NCBI RefSeq assembly: GCF_020734105.1 | Contig: NZ_JAJAFR010000010.1 | Span: 51,590-115,589 of the forward strand | Direction: 5' to 3' | Source: Alkalihalobacillus deserti | GTDB lineage: Bacteria > Bacillota > Bacilli > Bacillales > Bacillaceae_D | Length of the DNA stretch: 64,000 nucleotides | In this document: positions 25,341-34,845 of the stretch, in pieces | How positions within the stretch are numbered: position 1 is the first letter of the stretch | Layout: the number at the start of each line of letters is the position of its first letter | Notes under the pieces: generated by a model | What the model was told of the DNA's origin: nothing | The model's input: the letters and a program-made list of their open reading frames with translations, nothing else | Databases searched by the model: none | Made by a program: the position numbers and the translations under genes

Positions 25341-26147
25341 CTCTTGTCCTTGTTGTTTAGCTCTTTTATTTGTTGCTTCAATAGCTTTACCAATTATTTC
25401 AGCAAAGTGATGGTTGGCGAGTGTGGCCAGTCCAGCTGCTGTTGCGCCCCCAGGAGAGGTGACTTGTTCTCTTAATTGAGCGGGTTCGCGGTGTTTTTCT
25501 AACATAGCGGCACTACCAATGACCATTTCAATGACAAGCTTTCTTGCTTGATCTTCTGATATTCCAAAAGATAGAGCTGCTTGTTCTAGAGCTTCGACAA
25601 AATGATACAAAAAGGCTGGTGCACTGCCAGTAACAGCCGTTAGATCATGCACCTGTTGTTCCGTTAACTGCTCTGAAGGGCCAATCGCACCAACGATCTG
25701 CTTAAAAAGTACTTGTTGTTTTTCATTTACATAATGACCAAATGCGTAAATAGACATCGATTTACCGACATCAGCAGCGGTATTTGGCATCAGCCAAGCG
25801 ACTGCTGTTTCTTTTGGTAAAGAAGCTTCTAATTTAGTTGGTCCGATTCCGGCAGCTACAGTAATAACAAACTGTTGCGGTTGAATCATTATGTTCATTC
25901 TTTCTAGAATTTTGTCGTGTACATGGGGAGGACAAGCAAGGACGATAACATCAGCTTCAGGAAAAACGTCTACCCAATCTGAGGCTGTCTCAACTCGATA
26001 TTGATCTTTAAGAGTGTTAAGACGTTTCATATCTTGTTCGTTGGATATGGTTATCTTTACGTCTAATTTATTTTGGATCATTCCAGAAAAAATAGCCTCA
26101 GCCATCCTCCCGGCTCCGATAAATAAAATATGTAGTGGTTGTTGCAT
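25338..26147 (-). CDS. proC: Pyrroline-5-carboxylate reductase family protein
   Basis: 269 residues. The N-terminal Rossmann motif is FIGAGRMAEAIFSGM. The C-terminal signature is LTAVTGSAPAFLYHFVEALEQAA, and SPGGATAAGLATL contributes the active site. It reduces pyrroline-5-carboxylate to proline with NAD(P)H, the last step of proline synthesis; proline is also a compatible solute. Bacilli have several paralogues (ProC, ProG, ProI), and I cannot tell which this is. It stands alone. Confidence 0.85.
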   Translation of the reverse strand: MQQPLHILFIGAGRMAEAIFSGMIQNKLDVKITISNEQDMKRLNTLKDQYRVETASDWVDVFPEADVIVLACPPHVHDKILERMNIMIQPQQFVITVAAGIGPTKLEASLPKETAVAWLMPNTAADVGKSMSIYAFGHYVNEKQQVLFKQIVGAIGPSEQLTEQQVHDLTAVTGSAPAFLYHFVEALEQAALSFGISEDQARKLVIEMVIGSAAMLEKHREPAQLREQVTSPGGATAAGLATLANHHFAEIIGKAIEATNKRAKQQGQE

Positions 26148-26189
26148 AGTAGCCCTCCTAAATTAATGTTTTATAATATTGAATAAAAA

Positions 26190-26545
26190 AAGATACTACA
26201 ATGGTTCCGCAAGCTGTTTTTCTCATGCATCGAAGAGGTTCAAAAAGGAAAGATCCCTTCAATCTTGTATTCTGCATACATGTTGGCAATGGCTCCACAC
26301 GCTGCGCGCCTTCTATGAGAAACCCACTCATAGAAGGCTTAAAAGATTGCAGAGGTTCCGCTCATTGCAAAGATAGAATAAAAAAAGTAAACCCGTCTTT
26401 TTTTTATAGAAGGCGCAATGGCTCCACACGCTGCGCGCCTTCTATGAGAAACCCACCCATAGAAGGCTTAAAAGATTGCAACGGTTCCGCTCATTGCAAA
26501 GATACAATAAAAAAAGTAAACCCGTCTTTTTTTATTGTATCTTTG
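26190..26545. repeat. Modular hairpin repeat with a 129-bp tandem duplication
   Basis: Two near-identical units begin at 26286 and 26415 (period 129). Each has a GCAATGGCTCCACACGCTG module, a stem GCCTTCTATGAG/CTCATAGAAGGC (26308-26338 in copy A), a TTGCA...GGTTCCGCTCAT...TGCAA hairpin, and an A/T-rich end. In copy B the end is a perfect 19-bp inverted repeat (26498-26516 with 26526-26544) resembling a terminator. A partial unit (CAATGGTTCCGC) lies at 26200. The period is a multiple of three, and one frame stays open through both copies. Confidence 0.9.
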
Positions 26546-26653
26546 ACGTTACCAGAAAAATAAAGCTTTCGGAACCTATGGATAATATTTGTCGGAACGC
26601 TCACACTAAAGATTATCAAAATGTCTTCTAGAACAACTAAGGAGGTAATACAG

Positions 26654-27460
26654 ATGAACCGAATAATCGTAGCATTGGTTGTGATATTCTTATTAGCAAC
26701 ATCGGCACATATTTTGGCAGAAGAAGATGGAGATAAAGAAGAAAAAAAGGTATTTACAGTTCCGGATTCTGTTATTAAGATTTCGAAGGAAAATACGTAT
26801 ACCAATCCAACGCAAGATTTGCCATATTTACAACCGAGTGAATTAGCGAAAGAATTGTTAGAAAGTACAGATGTAAAAATTGAAAACCCTGACTTAATTC
26901 GTATTTTAAATGAGTCTACGATTAATGATTCAAAGTTAGCAATTGGATTTCGTGCTTCAATATACTTAGGAGAATGGCCATTAGCTTACAATTCAGATGG
27001 AACAGAAGTAAACTGGGAATATCAAAAAGTAAATACGAATTATATGGATAATCGTGGAGGACGTTCTCAGCAAAAACTCACTTATTTTCAAGAACAACAA
27101 AAGAAAGTAAGTGGTGGGCTTACGGCTAAAATACCGAATAGTGATGCCGTAAAAAAAATGATGATGATTAAAGCTACAGAGCATACGAATTTGCCCTTAT
27201 CATTTGAAACGGTCATCGGACAAGGAACAAAAAAAGGAAACACGTACAACATAGCGCCTAAACAAGTCGGCTATTTAAATAGTTTTGTACCAGCCGCGAA
27301 CGAAAAAGGAAAGGTCACTTATGGTGAAGTGTACTTAACCTTTAAAGGTGGCAAGCGCAAGCTAGAAATAAAGAATGTTACACAACAAGGAATTGGCGCT
27401 TGGATTCCAATTCAAGATCATTTATCTTTTAGTTTTATTGCTACAAATGAGCCTAAATAG
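26654..27460 (+). CDS. yfkD: YfkD-family secreted or lipid-associated protein
   Basis: 268 residues. A signal peptide (MNRIIVALVVIFLLATSAHILA) ends near residue 22 with an ALA-type cleavage pattern; the rest is soluble. It matches the YfkD family of Bacillus, of unknown function, and is convergent with yfkAB as in the yfk region. AAGGAGGT lies 7 bases before ATG 26654. The repeat element sits just upstream and may have displaced the original promoter region. Confidence 0.85.
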   Translation: MNRIIVALVVIFLLATSAHILAEEDGDKEEKKVFTVPDSVIKISKENTYTNPTQDLPYLQPSELAKELLESTDVKIENPDLIRILNESTINDSKLAIGFRASIYLGEWPLAYNSDGTEVNWEYQKVNTNYMDNRGGRSQQKLTYFQEQQKKVSGGLTAKIPNSDAVKKMMMIKATEHTNLPLSFETVIGQGTKKGNTYNIAPKQVGYLNSFVPAANEKGKVTYGEVYLTFKGGKRKLEIKNVTQQGIGAWIPIQDHLSFSFIATNEPK

Positions 27461-27474
27461 TACAAAAATGAATG

Positions 27475-27507
27475 CAAAAAACACTCGGATCGATTCGAGT
27501 GTTTTTT
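27475..27507 (+). terminator. Terminator of yfkD
   Basis: AAAAAACACTCG and CGAGTGTTTTTT form a 12-bp stem ending in a T-run. Confidence 0.92.
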
Positions 27508-27680
27508 ACTTACAGCTAACTTTAACAGACTAGGATTGGGGATTTACTCAATTAATGGAAATGTATTGTGAATTATTTAAAATAGTGGAACGAGAGGCCA
27601 CTAAACCTTCTTGAATTGCCGTATCTGAGCTAAATAACGGAATCAGTATCCGCTCACATTATTCCGGTTCGATTCAAATG

Positions 27681-28796
27681 TCAAATGTTTGATTTTTTCT
27701 TTGTGAAATCAACACTAGGATAGTAAGCGTCCTTTACAAGTACGTTCGGTCCTAAGCACTGTACGGATGGGCAATGACAGTTAAGTGTTGCAGCAAGGCT
27801 TGATTTCATCCAAGTTGAATAGGCATCTTCTAAACTGGTTGTCTGAATATTGCCTAATGGAGGAGTATCTCCAAAATCCGTTACGATGATATTGCCATCA
27901 AAAATGTTTACATTAAGACGGGAACGTCCATCGGGATCGTTCCGGACGGTTACATTTTTTTCTGAATATAACCGTTTCTGCAAACTTAAATCTTCTTCAT
28001 TGTCACTACAAGGGTAAAAAGGCAAAGTACCAAAAAGCATCCAAACATTTGGATCGCGTATATCTAACAAGCGGTGTATACCTGAGCGAATGTCTTCTAA
28101 AGTAGCTACTTCAAGGTTGCTCGCAAAATCACTCGGGTACATCGGATGAACTTCATGACGCTGACATCCCATTTGAACAATTTGTTCATGGATTTGTTCT
28201 AAGTGTGGAAGTGTTCGTTTGTTAATCATTGTTTCAGCTGAAACAAAAACGCCTTGATTAGTTAGAACTTTCGCGTTTTCCACCATACGATAAAAGAGAG
28301 AAGCTCTTTGTTCAACGCTTGGTTTACGTTCCATCACCGCAAATCCAATTTCAGCAAAATCATCAACACTTCCATAGTTATGCGAAATATGGAGTACATC
28401 AAGATATGGAATAATTTTCTCGTAACGTTTTAGATCTAATGTCAAATTAGAATTAATTTGAGTACGAATACCACGTTCATGCGCATATTTTAGAAGTGGA
28501 ACGACATAATCGTCTACCGATCTCATTGATAGCATTGGTTCTCCTCCTGTTATGCTAAATGTACTCAAAGAGGAAACCTGATCCAATCTTTTAATAAGTA
28601 AATCCAAAGGTAATGGGTTGGGGTCTTTTGGCTTTAATGTGTATCCAACTGCACAATGTTCACATCGCATGTTGCATAAAGTGGTCGTAGTGAATTCAAT
28701 ATTTGTTAAAGTCGGTTTTCCAAACTTTTTTATATCTTCATACGCTTCCCAAGGGTCGAAGGAGGGCGTTATAGTAGGTAGTGATGAATCAATCAC
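27681..28796 (-). CDS. yfkAB: Radical SAM protein YfkAB
   Basis: 371 residues. The N-terminal radical SAM cluster motif is CNMRCEHC (about residues 40-47), followed by TGGEP for SAM binding. The C-terminal cysteine motif NCHCPSVQC suggests a second Fe-S cluster, as in SPASM-like proteins. B. subtilis YfkA and YfkB are parts of one such gene. The substrate is unknown. It is full length here, divergent from the SE1561 gene. Confidence 0.9.
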   Translation of the reverse strand: MIDSSLPTITPSFDPWEAYEDIKKFGKPTLTNIEFTTTTLCNMRCEHCAVGYTLKPKDPNPLPLDLLIKRLDQVSSLSTFSITGGEPMLSMRSVDDYVVPLLKYAHERGIRTQINSNLTLDLKRYEKIIPYLDVLHISHNYGSVDDFAEIGFAVMERKPSVEQRASLFYRMVENAKVLTNQGVFVSAETMINKRTLPHLEQIHEQIVQMGCQRHEVHPMYPSDFASNLEVATLEDIRSGIHRLLDIRDPNVWMLFGTLPFYPCSDNEEDLSLQKRLYSEKNVTVRNDPDGRSRLNVNIFDGNIIVTDFGDTPPLGNIQTTSLEDAYSTWMKSSLAATLNCHCPSVQCLGPNVLVKDAYYPSVDFTKKKSNI

Positions 28797-28887
28797 AAAG
28801 ATCGTACTCCTTTTAAAAATATTACTTGTATCATCATAACGTAAAAATCGATGTTGTAAAAGGGCTAGTTTCCATCCGGAACCTTCA

Positions 28888-28916
28888 TTGTGAATGAGGA
28901 AAGAATCTGTTACACT
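28888..28916 (+). promoter_or_regulatory. Promoter of the SE1561-phosphatase operon
   Basis: TTGTGA (28888-28893), a 17-bp spacer, then TACACT (28911-28916), about 40 bases upstream of the first start codon. Confidence 0.6.
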
Positions 28917-28954
28917 CTACTTGAAATGAAGTGTAATAAAAAGGAGAGAATGTA

Positions 28955-29143
28955 ATGGGTGGACCAATTCATAATAAAAAAGAGCAAATGAACTATTTGC
29001 ACAATAGATTAAATATGGTTATGACCGTTCTAGATACAATTGAGCCAGAAGAAGCTGGGGTTGAAGAAATTGATCGTCTTCTTGTAATGCTAGACGACAT
29101 TGAGACAAAATGTAAGCAATTCCGTCACGATTGGTCTGAATAG
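28955..29143 (+). CDS. SE1561/YfjT-like small protein
   Basis: 62 residues. The pattern Q-M-x-Y-[LI]-H-x-R-L-N-M...VEEIDRLLVMLDDIETKC-x-[QR]-F-R matches the SE1561 family, which includes B. subtilis YfjT. It is probably a helical pair; function unknown. AAGGAGAG lies upstream of the ATG. The phosphatase gene starts 11 bases after its stop, so they form an operon. Confidence 0.8.
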   Translation: MGGPIHNKKEQMNYLHNRLNMVMTVLDTIEPEEAGVEEIDRLLVMLDDIETKCKQFRHDWSE

Positions 29144-29154
29144 GGAGTGGTATC

Positions 29155-29796
29155 GTGAACTTGTATTTGATTCGACATGGTGAATCAACAGGGAATCTTG
29201 CTGGTAAAATTCAAGGGTGGGAGAACTTCCCTTTATCTGAATTAGGTCGCAGGCAAGCTGAACTTGTCGCAAATTACTTGAAAGACATACAGTTGGACTA
29301 CATTTATAGTAGTGATCTCATCCGTGCTTTAGACACTGCAAGAGTGATTGCTAAGATAAAGAAGCAAACAGTAAATGAATGGGCAAAAGTAAGAGAGGTT
29401 CATCTCGGACCGTTACAAGGTTTATCACGTTCGGAGATTTATGAAAGGTTTCCAGAGGCCGGTGAAAAATCGATATTAACATCCGGTGTTAAAGGAACCG
29501 AAACGGTTGAAGAGTTAACAGCAAGATGTAAATATGTGGTAGATCAGCTGCAACGTGCTCATAAAAGTGATCATGTTGCTATTGTGTCACATGGTGGATT
29601 CATCAGTATTTTGCTTATGTACCTCCTTACAGGAGAACAGTGGCACACATTGCATCGTCCGTTCCAAATTGGCAATACGAGTATAAGCCATATAGAATGG
29701 CCGAAAAATCGACAAAAACCACTTATTCATTATATTAATCGAACCGGACATTTAGAGCACTTTATTGATGAAACGAACAATATGGGTTTATTATAA
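29155..29796 (+). CDS. Histidine phosphatase (phosphoglycerate mutase-like)
   Basis: 213 residues. The phosphohistidine motif is LIRHGES at the N-terminus; further catalytic residues are in REVHLGPLQG and IVSHGGF. The family includes cofactor-dependent mutases and broad phosphatases such as PhoE. The short length and VREVHLGPLQG motif favour a phosphatase over a glycolytic mutase. Start is GTG 29155, with GGGAGTGG upstream. Confidence 0.85.
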   Translation: MNLYLIRHGESTGNLAGKIQGWENFPLSELGRRQAELVANYLKDIQLDYIYSSDLIRALDTARVIAKIKKQTVNEWAKVREVHLGPLQGLSRSEIYERFPEAGEKSILTSGVKGTETVEELTARCKYVVDQLQRAHKSDHVAIVSHGGFISILLMYLLTGEQWHTLHRPFQIGNTSISHIEWPKNRQKPLIHYINRTGHLEHFIDETNNMGLL

Positions 29797-29801
29797 TAGT
29801 G

Positions 29802-29832
29802 ACGTTCCTAAAAGTAGGGACGTTTATTTTTA
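29802..29832 (+). terminator. Terminator of the phosphatase operon
   Basis: ACGTTCCTA (29802-29810) and TAGGGACGT (29815-29823), one mismatch-wobble, followed by TTATTTTTAT. Confidence 0.7.
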
Positions 29833-30082
29833 TTTCCAAATATGGTAATTAAATATGTGGACAAGTCGTTGATAAGTTAGGAAAAGCCGTCGAAGCCCCG
29901 GTGAGAGCGTATCAGAGTAAGGTTCAGATAATGAAGAGATATAAAACTTTATCCTCAAAAAGAGAAACTTTTTCTTTACTTGGCTTGTACCATGCTTCCA
30001 CTTTTCTCTTTCGGAATTTTTGGACTAGCATTATAATAGATATGATAAGGAATCTGTTTGAACGGAAAGGGAGATGGATGAA

Positions 30083-31627
30083 ATGAAGAAATTAGAAGAA
30101 AGCATGTATCAACTGATTGTTGAAACATCTACTAATCTACCAAATGATGTACGTCGTGCAATTGCTGCAGCTAAGGCTAAAGAGAATGCCGGCACTCGTG
30201 CGGCACTGTCATTATCTACAATCACTGAAAATATTGGGATGGCTGATGAAAACGTTTCTCCTATCTGTCAAGATACGGGGATGCCTACATTTGAAGTGAA
30301 GGTCCCTGTTGGTGTGAACCAAATTGAAATGAAAAAGGCGATCTATGCTGCGATTGCAAGAGCAACAAAAGATACTAAGCTTCGCCCGAATTCTGTCGAT
30401 TCTCTTACTGGAAAAAATACGGGTGATAATCTTGGTGAAGGAACTCCGGTTATTCATTTTCATCAATGGGAAAAGGATGTTATTGATGTCCGCTTGATAT
30501 TAAAAGGTGGTGGCTGTGAGAACAAAAACATTCAATATAGCTTGCCTACTGAATTAGACGGTTTAGGTCGCGCTGGCCGTGATTTAGATGGAATCCGTAA
30601 ATGTATTATGCATTCTGTTTATCAAGCTCAAGGACAAGGTTGTAGTGCCGGCTTCATCGGTGTAGGAATTGGTGGGGACCGAACGACGAGCTATTCATTA
30701 GCAAAAGAACAACTTTTCCGTACGGTTGATGATGTCAATGAAAATCAAGAGCTTCAAAAGCTTGAAGACTATGTTCTTGAAAATGCAAATAAACTAGGAA
30801 TAGGTACAATGGGTTTCGGAGGAGAAGCTACTTTACTTGGCTGTAAGGTCGGTGCCATGAACCGTTTACCGGCAAGTTTCTTCGTATCAGTTGCTTATAA
30901 CTGCTGGGCTTATCGTCGTTTAGGAGTTGTTCTAGATCAAGAAACAGGAGATATTAAAGAATGGCTTTATAAGGATGGAGAAAAAGTAGATCTAAACGAA
31001 GTTGAAAAAGAAATTTCTGATACGGAAGAAACAACTAGTGAAGTGCGTGAAGTAGTTTTACAAGCACCAATCACAGAAGCGCAAATTCGCGAACTAAAAG
31101 TCGGCGATGTTGTTATTATTAACGGCATGATGCATACAGGTCGTGACGCGATTCATCATCATTTAATGGATCATGACGCTCCAATCGATTTAAACGGTCA
31201 AGTCATCTATCACTGTGGTCCAGTTATGATGAAAGATGATCAAGGTGAGTGGCATGTCAAAGCAGCTGGTCCAACTACAAGCATTCGTGAAGAGCCATAT
31301 CAAGGTGATATCATGAAAAAGTTTGGAATCCGTGCTGTTATCGGAAAAGGCGGAATGGGGCCTAAAACACTAAAAGCATTAGGAGAACATGGTGGCGTGT
31401 ACCTAAATGCGATTGGTGGAGCAGCTCAATACTACGCTGATTGTATTAAGAAAGTTAAAGGCGTAGACTTAATGGAGTTTGGGATCCCAGAAGCGATGTG
31501 GCACTTAGAAGTGGAAGGTTTTGCAGCGATTGTGACAATGGATTCCCATGGTAACAGTTTGCATGCGGATGTAGATAAATCATCATTAGAAAAACTTGGC
31601 CAATTTAAAGAGCCCGTTTTTAAATAA
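30083..31627 (+). CDS. fumA: Fumarate hydratase, class I (Fe-S)
   Basis: About 514 residues fusing the alpha and beta halves of class I fumarases. Cysteines expected to bind the 4Fe-4S cluster are in SPICQDTGMP, GGGCENKN and GQGCSAGFIG. The beta half holds VVIINGMMHTGRDAIHHHL and YHCGPVM. It interconverts fumarate and malate in the TCA cycle. I prefer ATG 30083, 9 bases after GGGAG; ATG 30074 would sit on that site. A tartrate dehydratase role is a minor alternative. Confidence 0.92.
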   Translation: MKKLEESMYQLIVETSTNLPNDVRRAIAAAKAKENAGTRAALSLSTITENIGMADENVSPICQDTGMPTFEVKVPVGVNQIEMKKAIYAAIARATKDTKLRPNSVDSLTGKNTGDNLGEGTPVIHFHQWEKDVIDVRLILKGGGCENKNIQYSLPTELDGLGRAGRDLDGIRKCIMHSVYQAQGQGCSAGFIGVGIGGDRTTSYSLAKEQLFRTVDDVNENQELQKLEDYVLENANKLGIGTMGFGGEATLLGCKVGAMNRLPASFFVSVAYNCWAYRRLGVVLDQETGDIKEWLYKDGEKVDLNEVEKEISDTEETTSEVREVVLQAPITEAQIRELKVGDVVIINGMMHTGRDAIHHHLMDHDAPIDLNGQVIYHCGPVMMKDDQGEWHVKAAGPTTSIREEPYQGDIMKKFGIRAVIGKGGMGPKTLKALGEHGGVYLNAIGGAAQYYADCIKKVKGVDLMEFGIPEAMWHLEVEGFAAIVTMDSHGNSLHADVDKSSLEKLGQFKEPVFK

Positions 31628-31634
31628 TCTAGTT

Positions 31635-31664
31635 AGAGTCGCTGTAAATGCGGCTCTTTTTCTT
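31635..31664 (+). terminator. Terminator of the fumarase gene
   Basis: AGAGTCGC (31635-31642) and GCGGCTCT (31650-31657; one mismatch), followed by TTTTTC. Confidence 0.8.
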
Positions 31665-31832
31665 TTGAGGAAAAAGTATAGTTTCTGCCTTGAGTTAGTA
31701 ATTCCTTAGGTCACAGTTTATCAATGGATAGCTTCTACAATTGCAATTCTTCCATTTTATTGAGAATAGGTAATCATACATAAAGGATTTATTAACGTGA
31801 GAAACTAACACAAAAAAAGGAGAAGATATTTA

Positions 31833-32636
31833 ATGTTTAAAAAAACATCAGTACATGCTACATTTTTACTTATAGCAATTTTTTGTTGCTTATCTCCAGT
31901 CGTTTCAGCATATAGCAATACGACCTATAACTGGAGTTATAAGCCTGAGAAAAATAATAAGCCAGTTACTACCGAGCTAGAATACTTAGAATTGCTAGAA
32001 AAAACAAATGGCTTTTTTATTGGAGACACATCCCAAAAAGAGCTCTATCTAACCTTTGATAACGGATATGAAAATGGATACACTGAAAAAGTCCTTGATG
32101 TTTTAAAGGAAAAAGAAGTTCCAGCCACTTTTTTTGTTACTGGTCATTATCTAAACGACGCAACAGATTTAGTCAAACGGATGGTTGAGGAAGGTCATAT
32201 TGTCGGAAATCATTCGTGGCATCATCCAAGCCTACCTGAAGTGGGAGATGGTCGGTTAACGAATGAACTAACCAAGGTAAAAGAAAGATTTACAGAGATC
32301 ACAGGGGTTAAGGAAATGAGTTATCTGCGCCCGCCAAGAGGTCAATTTAGTGAGCGTTCTTTAGTGTTGTCTGAAAAGCTTGGTTATACCAATGTTTTCT
32401 GGTCGATGGCTTATAAGGATTGGGAAGTCGATAAGCAAAAGGGGGGAGATTATGCCTATGATCAAATTATGAAACGCATTCATCCAGGCGCAGTTATGCT
32501 AATTCATTCTGTCTCAAGTGATAATGCTGAAGCTTTACCTCGAGTTATTGATGATGCTCGTAAGCAAGGTTATGTATTTAAGAGCCTTGATGATTATATG
32601 TTCAAGAAGCAAACAGAAGGATTGCCATTTCCTTAA
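31833..32636 (+). CDS. pdaA: Delta-lactam-forming peptidoglycan deacetylase
   Basis: 267 residues: signal peptide (FLLIAIFCCLSPVVSAYS), then a polysaccharide deacetylase (NodB) domain. LYLTFDNGYENGY carries the catalytic Asp, GNHSWHHPSLP the metal His residues, and YLRPPRGQFSE the third motif. PdaA removes the acetyl group of N-acetylmuramate so that muramic delta-lactam forms in the spore cortex, which is needed for germination. Sequence is very close to B. subtilis YfjS/PdaA. Confidence 0.93.
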   Translation: MFKKTSVHATFLLIAIFCCLSPVVSAYSNTTYNWSYKPEKNNKPVTTELEYLELLEKTNGFFIGDTSQKELYLTFDNGYENGYTEKVLDVLKEKEVPATFFVTGHYLNDATDLVKRMVEEGHIVGNHSWHHPSLPEVGDGRLTNELTKVKERFTEITGVKEMSYLRPPRGQFSERSLVLSEKLGYTNVFWSMAYKDWEVDKQKGGDYAYDQIMKRIHPGAVMLIHSVSSDNAEALPRVIDDARKQGYVFKSLDDYMFKKQTEGLPFP

Positions 32637-32885
32637 AACAGGAACGAGTTTTTGTTGGAATTTTCACAATGTAACTGTAAATATCGCGATATCAGTGGGA
32701 ACTTGCTTAATAAATTAAATTCGCTGTTTAAATTAAATTTTCACCGATATATTTTCGTTTTCGCTGATGAAAACTAATTTCGGCTGAACTATTTAAAAAA
32801 ACGCAATTTGAGGGAACCTGATTCTCACCTTACTTAAGATAACTGGTGTATGTAGTCAAAGTAAATCTATAAGTTAAACAAAAAA

Positions 32886-32914
32886 AGTCCGCTATGAGAT
32901 AGTTCATAGCGGCA
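32886..32914 (-). terminator. Terminator of the GAF gene
   Basis: CCGCTATGA (32889-32897) and TCATAGCGG (32904-32912); on the minus strand the stem is followed by ACTTTTTTTG. Bases 32640-32880 show nothing I can support. Confidence 0.85.
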
Positions 32915-32919
32915 CTTCA

Positions 32920-33303
32920 CTAATTTGCATAGCTTTGTTGACCAATTGCAGCTGCAATTGTTTCTAATGTGCTAACATCTGTTACATCAAAAGCGATCGG
33001 TTGTCTGCTACGAACAACCATCATCCCAATTTCATCTTTCGTAGAATTAGTGATTGGAAACTTCAGTTCACCATTGCAATCCCATCTTAGATCATCTTCA
33101 AATGAAGAAGCAGCCACTAATTTATGGTCTAAATTCTCATACATATAAATACCAACCCAATCAATATAAGGTACTTGTTCAACAAGACTCTCCACAGTCT
33201 TATTAAAAATTGAATTTAAACTCTCTTTCTTAAATACTTGCGCCATAATTTGTAGCGATGCTACATCTGTAGGTATAGACAACGTCATCTCTCCTTTTTT
33301 CAT
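32920..33303 (-). CDS. GAF-domain protein
   Basis: 127 residues, essentially one GAF domain: VPYIDWVGIYMYENLDHKLVAASSF, then ELKFPITNSTKDEIGMMVVRSRQPIAFDVTDVSTLETIAAAIGQ. It lacks the cysteines of the methionine-R-sulfoxide reductase GAF group. A small-molecule sensing role is inferred only from the fold. AAAGGAGAG lies so close to the second ATG (33288) that the start at 33303 is more likely, but uncertain. Confidence 0.75.
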   Translation of the reverse strand: MKKGEMTLSIPTDVASLQIMAQVFKKESLNSIFNKTVESLVEQVPYIDWVGIYMYENLDHKLVAASSFEDDLRWDCNGELKFPITNSTKDEIGMMVVRSRQPIAFDVTDVSTLETIAAAIGQQSYAN

Positions 33304-33414
33304 TCTTCTTTGTCCTATTTTAGCAGATTACCACCCCTTTTCGGTCTAGTAAGTTTAGGAAGAAATGTGCGAACATGCTATAATAAGGTCGCACTGAAAG
33401 GAAGGCGTTGAATA

Positions 33415-34809
33415 TTGAAACCAAAACAAGTGAATCAGACAGTATCCATGAAAGTTGGCCAGCAATTTCCTTTAACGATCAAGCGCCTTGGAATTAATGG
33501 AGAAGGGGTAGGTTACTTCAAAAGACAAGTTGTCTTTGTCCCTGGTGCTCTGCCGGAAGAAGAAATCGTGGCTGAAGTAACAAAAGTAAGTCCACGGTTT
33601 TCAGAAGCGAAAGTCGTAAAAATTCGAAAACGTTCTAAAGAGCGTATTGAGCCACCTTGTCCTATTTTTGCTGAGTGTGGAGGCTGTCAATTACAACATA
33701 TGGAGTATCAAGCAACATTGAGAGAAAAGCGCGATATTATCAAACAGGCTTTTGAGCGCCATACCAAAATAGATGTCAACCAATTGCAACTCTTACCAAC
33801 AATTGGGATGGAAAATCCATGGGATTATCGTAACAAAAGTCAACTTCAAGTGGCTAAAAGAGGAGAAAATGTGATTGCTGGCCTTTATGCGTCGAACTCA
33901 CATAAGCTTATTGATCTTTCTGAATGTAAGGTACAGCATAAAGCCACCAATAAAGTGACGCAAACGGTCAAACAAATCTTAGCTGATTTAAATATCTCTA
34001 TCTATAATGAACGAAAACATAAGGGTGTTGTAAGAACTATTGTAACTAGGGTTGGATTTGAAACAGGGCAGGTGCAAGTAGTACTCGTGACAAAAGACGA
34101 TACTTTGCCTCGACAAGATGCGATTATAGAAGAAATCCAAAGAAGATTACCCGAAGTAACATCGATTATCCAAAATGTAAATGAACAAAAAACCTCAATT
34201 ATTTTTGGCGAGAAAACGATTCATTTAGCTGGTGAAGAAACGATTGAAGAAAAGTTAGGTGATCTTTCTTTTGAATTATCAGCACGGGCATTCTTCCAAC
34301 TTAACCCGACACAAACCGTTAAACTCTATAATTTTGTAAAAAAGGCAGCCGAATTAACCGGCAATGAAAAAGTAGTCGATGCTTATTGTGGAGTAGGTAC
34401 GATCGGATTGTGGCTTGCTAAGGAGGCTGCTGAAGTACGGGGAATGGATGTCATTGAGGCATCAATTGAAGATGCTAGAGCGAATGCAAGAAACCATGGA
34501 TATAATCATGTTTCTTATGAAGTTGGAAAAGCAGAAGATTGGCTACCGCGGTGGAAAAAAGAAGGATGGAAGCCAGATGTAGTCGTCGTCGATCCGCCAC
34601 GAACAGGCTGTGATGATAAGTTGTTAGAGACAATAATGGAAGTGAAGCCAAAAAGAATGGTTTATGTATCATGTAATCCATCAACACTGGCTAAAGATGT
34701 TGATCGTCTTAGTAAGAAAGGCTATAAGGTGAAGTTGATTCAACCGGTTGATATGTTCCCATGGACGGCTCAGGTAGAGAGTGTAACGGAATTAGTGAGG
34801 GAATTGTAA
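33415..34809 (+). CDS. rlmD: 23S rRNA (uracil-C5)-methyltransferase, RlmD/RlmCD family
   Basis: 464 residues. An N-terminal TRAM domain (about 10-70) and a 4Fe-4S motif ([10 protein letters not shown]...C) precede the SAM methyltransferase domain. [15 protein letters not shown] binds [14 protein letters not shown] is motif IV, and [11 protein letters not shown] holds the catalytic Cys. Next to pdaA it corresponds to B. subtilis YfjO. The exact uridine target cannot be told. TTG 33415 is preceded by GGAAGG. Confidence 0.88.
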   Translation: MKPKQVNQTVSMKVGQQFPLTIKRLGINGEGVGYFKRQVVFVPGALPEEEIVAEVTKVSPRFSEAKVVKIRKRSKERIEPPCPIFAECGGCQLQHMEYQATLREKRDIIKQAFERHTKIDVNQLQLLPTIGMENPWDYRNKSQLQVAKRGENVIAGLYASNSHKLIDLSECKVQHKATNKVTQTVKQILADLNISIYNERKHKGVVRTIVTRVGFETGQVQVVLVTKDDTLPRQDAIIEEIQRRLPEVTSIIQNVNEQKTSIIFGEKTIHLAGEETIEEKLGDLSFELSARAFFQLNPTQTVKLYNFVKKAAELTGNEKVVDAYCGVGTIGLWLAKEAAEVRGMDVIEASIEDARANARNHGYNHVSYEVGKAEDWLPRWKKEGWKPDVVVVDPPRTGCDDKLLETIMEVKPKRMVYVSCNPSTLAKDVDRLSKKGYKVKLIQPVDMFPWTAQVESVTELVREL

Positions 34810-34845
34810 TTCTTGTGATCACAAATTGAAGTTGGAGGAATTGAT

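Noticed and set aside
26190..26545. CRISPR array or insertion sequence
   Set aside because: Only two long units with no short regular spacers, and no transposase or flanking direct repeats seen.
29901..30086. Plus-strand 61-codon ORF before the fumarase gene
   Set aside because: Starts from a weak context, overlaps the fumarase ribosome binding site and resembles no protein family.
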